Shown piece after piece: positions 61,113 to 64,000 of a stretch of DNA of 64,000 bases; the stretch's first letter is position 1, and each line of letters begins with the position of its first letter. The notes beneath the pieces were generated by a model. It was not told the DNA's origin. It saw only the letters and a program-made list of their open reading frames with translations, and ran no database searches. The stretch lies in contig NC_016533.1 in NCBI RefSeq assembly GCF_000236905.1, positions 186,001 to 250,000 of the forward strand, in the 5' to 3' direction. Source of the stretch: Tetrapisispora phaffii CBS 4417. Lineage: Eukaryota; Ascomycota; Saccharomycetes; Saccharomycetales; Saccharomycetaceae. The position numbers were made by a program, and so were the translations under genes.

Positions 61113-62422
61113 TTATCTTTCCTTGCGGTTCATTTTGTCTGTTTCGATTTTGTTACTGATCAACATAATTGCAGCTTGTGAGGCCATCGAAGTACCTCTG
61201 ATTATTAACTTTCTCTCCAATGATCCTTCCTCTTGGGGGTCTATCTTTATTGAGCAACCGGTGGATTCCTTTATAGAGTTTATATGCCTACCATCCTTTC
61301 CAATGATATTACCAACGAAGTTTTCATCAATGTATACCTCTTGCGTTACTAAAGTCATTGGTAATATTTGATCTGAATTGAAAATTTGGGGTTCGACTAC
61401 TTTTACATTTGGGATTGTGAAATTTGGAATAAAAGACATGGCTTTTGCTGCATTTGCCGGAGTATAAACAATGCTTTTTGTGTCGTCATTTCTAGCAGAT
61501 GGGTTACATTGTGGAATATTCACAGGTCTTAATGGTAATGTCCTTTTATTGTTACGGTATGAGGTATACTTATCGGTAGGGTGGTACTGGTGATGCTGCT
61601 GGTGGCTGTATCCCGCATTCATGTCCATACCCATGTTCATGTTCATACCCATTTGCATGCCGATGTTCTTCCCTATATCCATGTTTAAATGGATTGGATA
61701 GCTTATGTTGGAATAGTTATTTATCAGCACAGAGTACATCGGCGTTGGTTGGTAAAATATAGCTCTATTTGTATATCTCTTGTTCTTGATATTATTTGAG
61801 TTAGTTATTATTGTTTTGGAAATATTTAATACGGCGACTTCCAATGCATCAGAAGTACCAGTGATAGCAAGTATTCTATCATTAGATGGTAGCAATTGTT
61901 GTGGTGATGCAAACAATTTTATCGAGCTGGATTCTTCGATCTCTTTAAGTTTCTTACCATTCTTCCCTATTATGTATCCCATTAGAAAATGTGATATCAA
62001 AAAATACAATGTAGTCGGTAGTTCATCTGAGTTATTATTATCATTAAAATTACGTTGAGTATCTCTATCCACAACGGTTGTATCCTTGTGTTGTGGCACT
62101 GAGTTTATTTGGTCATCAAAAGTATTTGTTATCGATTTTACAATTAAAGCGATAGCTTTGGCCACATTCATATAATCTCCTCTAACATGTATCACTCTCT
62201 CTGGAGTGTCCTTATTATTTTCAGATATATTAATCTTTGTGGACGTTATATTTTTTATTTTACTTATTCTGTCGCCTCTATGTCCCACGACTAATGAAGC
62301 TTCTCTGACAAGACACAACAATCTCAAATGGATATGGTTGTCATCAACAGTTGTGGCATTACTATCTTCTGACACTATATTTTTCGAATCTGAATCCAAT
62401 CGACGTTCTTGCTCCTCTCCCG

Positions 62423-62453
<31 letters not shown>

Positions 62454-62597
62454 TAGAGCAACACGCTTAATTTCAGCTTCTAACTGACCTTCCTGATTAT
62501 CCTCATTCTTACGCTTCAGTACCTTGCTACTGTTTCCATCCATATCAGTGGCCTCTGAGCCTCTCTTATCGTCCACAAACTCCTCAGTACCAGTCAT
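61113..62597 (-). CDS. PBP2: Pbp2, three-KH-domain RNA-binding protein
   Basis: 494 residues (S. cerevisiae 413). Pbp2 interacts with poly(A)-binding-protein partner Pbp1 and has been linked to telomere length; it resembles mammalian hnRNP K/PCBP. KH1 covers about 88-155 with the GxxG loop GHRGD at 105-109; KH2 about 195-263 with GKNG at 211-214; KH3 about 417-485 with GKDG at 433-436. Extra length comes from an acidic N terminus with ten Asp in a row (49-58) and a Met/Asn/Gly-rich linker (306-330) plus His/Gln residues. The related HEK2 is shorter, and the location favours PBP2 (YBR233W). Confidence 0.9.
62424..62453 (-). repeat. (GAT)10 trinucleotide repeat in PBP2
   Basis: Ten pure GAT codons (ATC on the plus strand) for Asp 49-58. 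Confidence 0.95.
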
Positions 62598-63062
62598 AGT
62601 TATATAGTACGCTTTTAAGCCTTTTTTTATTTTCTCGACTTGACACTTGTACCGGTTCTCTATTCACAAATTAACAATCGGAGCACAATCTATTTTCTGC
62701 AAAGTACTAAGCAAAATTCAACAAATCTAAATTGTGCCCAATACCTTCCATTGAATCAAATGTATAAATATATATAAACTTTCAAATACATCTTTTACAA
62801 TTGAACAGATCACTACAATTCATTATGAAACTTAACAACAAGACCTTTAATTTTATTTTTCAATGCACTTTACAAGCACGTCATTCACAACGAGACATCA
62901 AACAGGGCCCTTTTGTTGCAAAGAACTAGATTTATATTTAAGAATCAGTGAATATTATAACCAAGTTTTGTAATTGTGCAACTGTGATTGGTTTTTTAAC
63001 TGAACGTGTCAGTTGCATCTATCTAGAATAGCCTTTGTTGTTGTGCTGGCTGTGGTTCTGCG
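62598..63062. promoter_or_regulatory. Divergent PBP2-COQ8 promoter
   Basis: AT-rich, no clear motif beyond T/A stretches near 62765. DAD3, next to PBP2 in S. cerevisiae, is not present. Confidence 0.5.
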
Positions 63063-64000
63063 ATGTCAAGACAAAATTTATATCAATACTATTGCATGCT
63101 ATCAGGTGCTCGATCTGTCATAAAAGGATCTGGTATTGTTGCTAAGGAATCTCTATCGACTTGGGTCAATACCTCTACTCTAACGAGACCGATACTGAAT
63201 CAATTTCAATGGTTTCATGATCCAAAATGGGAACAGGCAAAAACTCTGTCTAATACAATAAGATATGGTGGTGGGAAGATTAATATAAGACAATATTCTA
63301 CTCAAAGAAGCGTTAAGAAAGTATGTTGAAGTGTTTAATTGTTATTTTCTAAGTATGTGGATTTTTTTGACTAACACGGATAGTCTCTGTGAGCTATGTG
63401 GTTCACTTGTCTCTATATACGCACATATCATTATGTATATGTATATATTTGAATACAAGTGTGATTTCCCTGTTCGAAAGTTGACAATCCTTTAAATGTA
63501 GAATGACAGTGACGATACAGTTGAGTCTGGAAAAGTCCGCATATTGGAGAGTTCAGAGGTCCCGACCTCTAGGATATCTCGTTTGTTTCATTACGGTTCA
63601 TTGGCAGCTAATGTCGGTGCCAACATCGCTGTCAAGAGTATATCAGAGGCCTCGAGAGGAAATAGACCATCATGGAAATCATTAATCCTTTCTGAATCTA
63701 ATATTGAAGCTATAGTGAAGAAGTTCTCGAAAATGAGAGGTGCTGCATTGAAAATAGGGCAAATGATGTCATTCCAAGACGATAAATTATTACCAAAGGA
63801 ATTGTATGAAATTTTATCTAGGGTGCAAAACAGTGCAAACTATATGCCCCAAAGACAATTGGATAGAGTTATGAGAAAAGAATTGGGTTCCGATTGGGAG
63901 ACAAAATTTTTTAAAACTTTCAATAAGACACCTTTAGCTGCAGCTAGCATTGGCCAAGTACATGAAGCTGAACTGAAGAATGGAGATAAAGTAGTTGTAA
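63063..64000 (+). CDS. COQ8: Coq8/Abc1, atypical kinase for coenzyme Q synthesis (spliced, 3' end beyond window)
   Basis: Mitochondrial inner-membrane UbiB-family ATPase that stabilises the coenzyme Q synthesis complex. Exon 1 is 63063-63320 (86 residues) with a basic, Ser/Tyr-rich presequence and 'IRQYSTQRSVKK'. Exon 2 runs from 63502 to the window end; 252 residues are visible. The spliced product reads on into 'VPTSRISRLFHYGSLAANVG', aligned with S. cerevisiae 'IPTTRISRFMKYGSLVASVG'. The family's KxGQ motif is K170-I171-G172-Q173 and the Ala-rich loop is AAAS at 232-235. Without splicing, exon 1 would end two codons after the GTATGT and exon 2 would lack a suitable ATG before the conserved region. 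The S. cerevisiae gene has no intron as far as I recall. Confidence 0.9.
63321..63501 (+). other. COQ8: Predicted spliceosomal intron of COQ8
   Basis: 181 nt. GTATGT at 63321-63326, near-consensus branch site GACTAAC at 63369-63375, 3' TAG at 63499-63501. The exon 2 frame has a stop (that same TAG) immediately before the splice point, so exon 2 cannot start further upstream. The branch-to-AG distance of about 127 nt is long for yeast. Confidence 0.85.

Noticed and set aside
60871..61371. 166-codon ORF overlapping the 3' end of PBP2
   Set aside because: Built from TATA/GT simple sequence and the complement of the KH3 domain.

Overview
The window is nuclear DNA of a budding yeast in the family Saccharomycetaceae. 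It shows dense single-exon genes on both strands, AT-rich intergenic DNA and TACTAAC-type introns. A KAR2-type BiP ends in HDEL, and RRPE/PAC motifs sit in front of ribosome-biogenesis genes. CTG is read as leucine (for example at invariant Leu positions of KAR2), so this is not a CTG-Ser clade species. The gene order interleaves genes that lie in two separate blocks in S. cerevisiae (YLR with YJL, later YBR with YGL), and many genes expected in an unduplicated ancestor are missing. I infer a species that descends from the whole-genome duplication and resolved the duplicates differently from S. cerevisiae, such as Kazachstania, Naumovozyma, Tetrapisispora or Vanderwaltozyma. I cannot name the species. 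All S. cerevisiae comparisons are from memory.

Layout. 0-16 kb: THI73 (5' truncated by the window edge), CMS1, SSK1, NSE1, PAM18, RLP24, TEN1, tRNA-Ser(AGA), BRE2, then SNX4 and KAR2, then PML1. 16-31 kb: HCA4, CTK2, BET4 (intron directly after the ATG), MAD2, VPS53, tRNA-Met(CAT), CCT8, NOP9. 30-34 kb: MRP8, LTV1, RPC25, the same order as YKL142W-YKL144C. 34-64 kb: ENP1, USE1, a glutathione peroxidase, SEH1, ALG7, a VPS73/YBR241C-type transporter, THI2, ERT1, an RMD9/YBR238C-type protein, PRP5, ABD1, VHC1, NSA1, PBP2 and the 5' part of COQ8 (with a predicted 181-nt intron).

The genes do not form one pathway; this is ordinary core-genome sequence. A shared theme is ribosome synthesis: CMS1, RLP24, HCA4, NOP9, LTV1, ENP1, NSA1 and the Pol III subunit RPC25. 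Most of these carry a PAC element (GCGATGAG) beside an A/T-rich RRPE element 100-290 bp upstream. Others serve RNA processing (PML1, PRP5, ABD1, CTK2), ER and Golgi traffic (KAR2, USE1, BET4, VPS53, SNX4), telomere and genome maintenance (TEN1, NSE1, MAD2) and mitochondria (PAM18, RMD9, COQ8).

I found no convincing new multi-gene system. The best leads are the COQ8 intron, a Gly-to-Cys change in the ATP-site motif of CCT8, a composite KAR2 control region inside a GC-rich patch, a 2-kb gene-free stretch with inverted repeats upstream of THI2, and PAC elements expanded into 5-bp tandem repeats.
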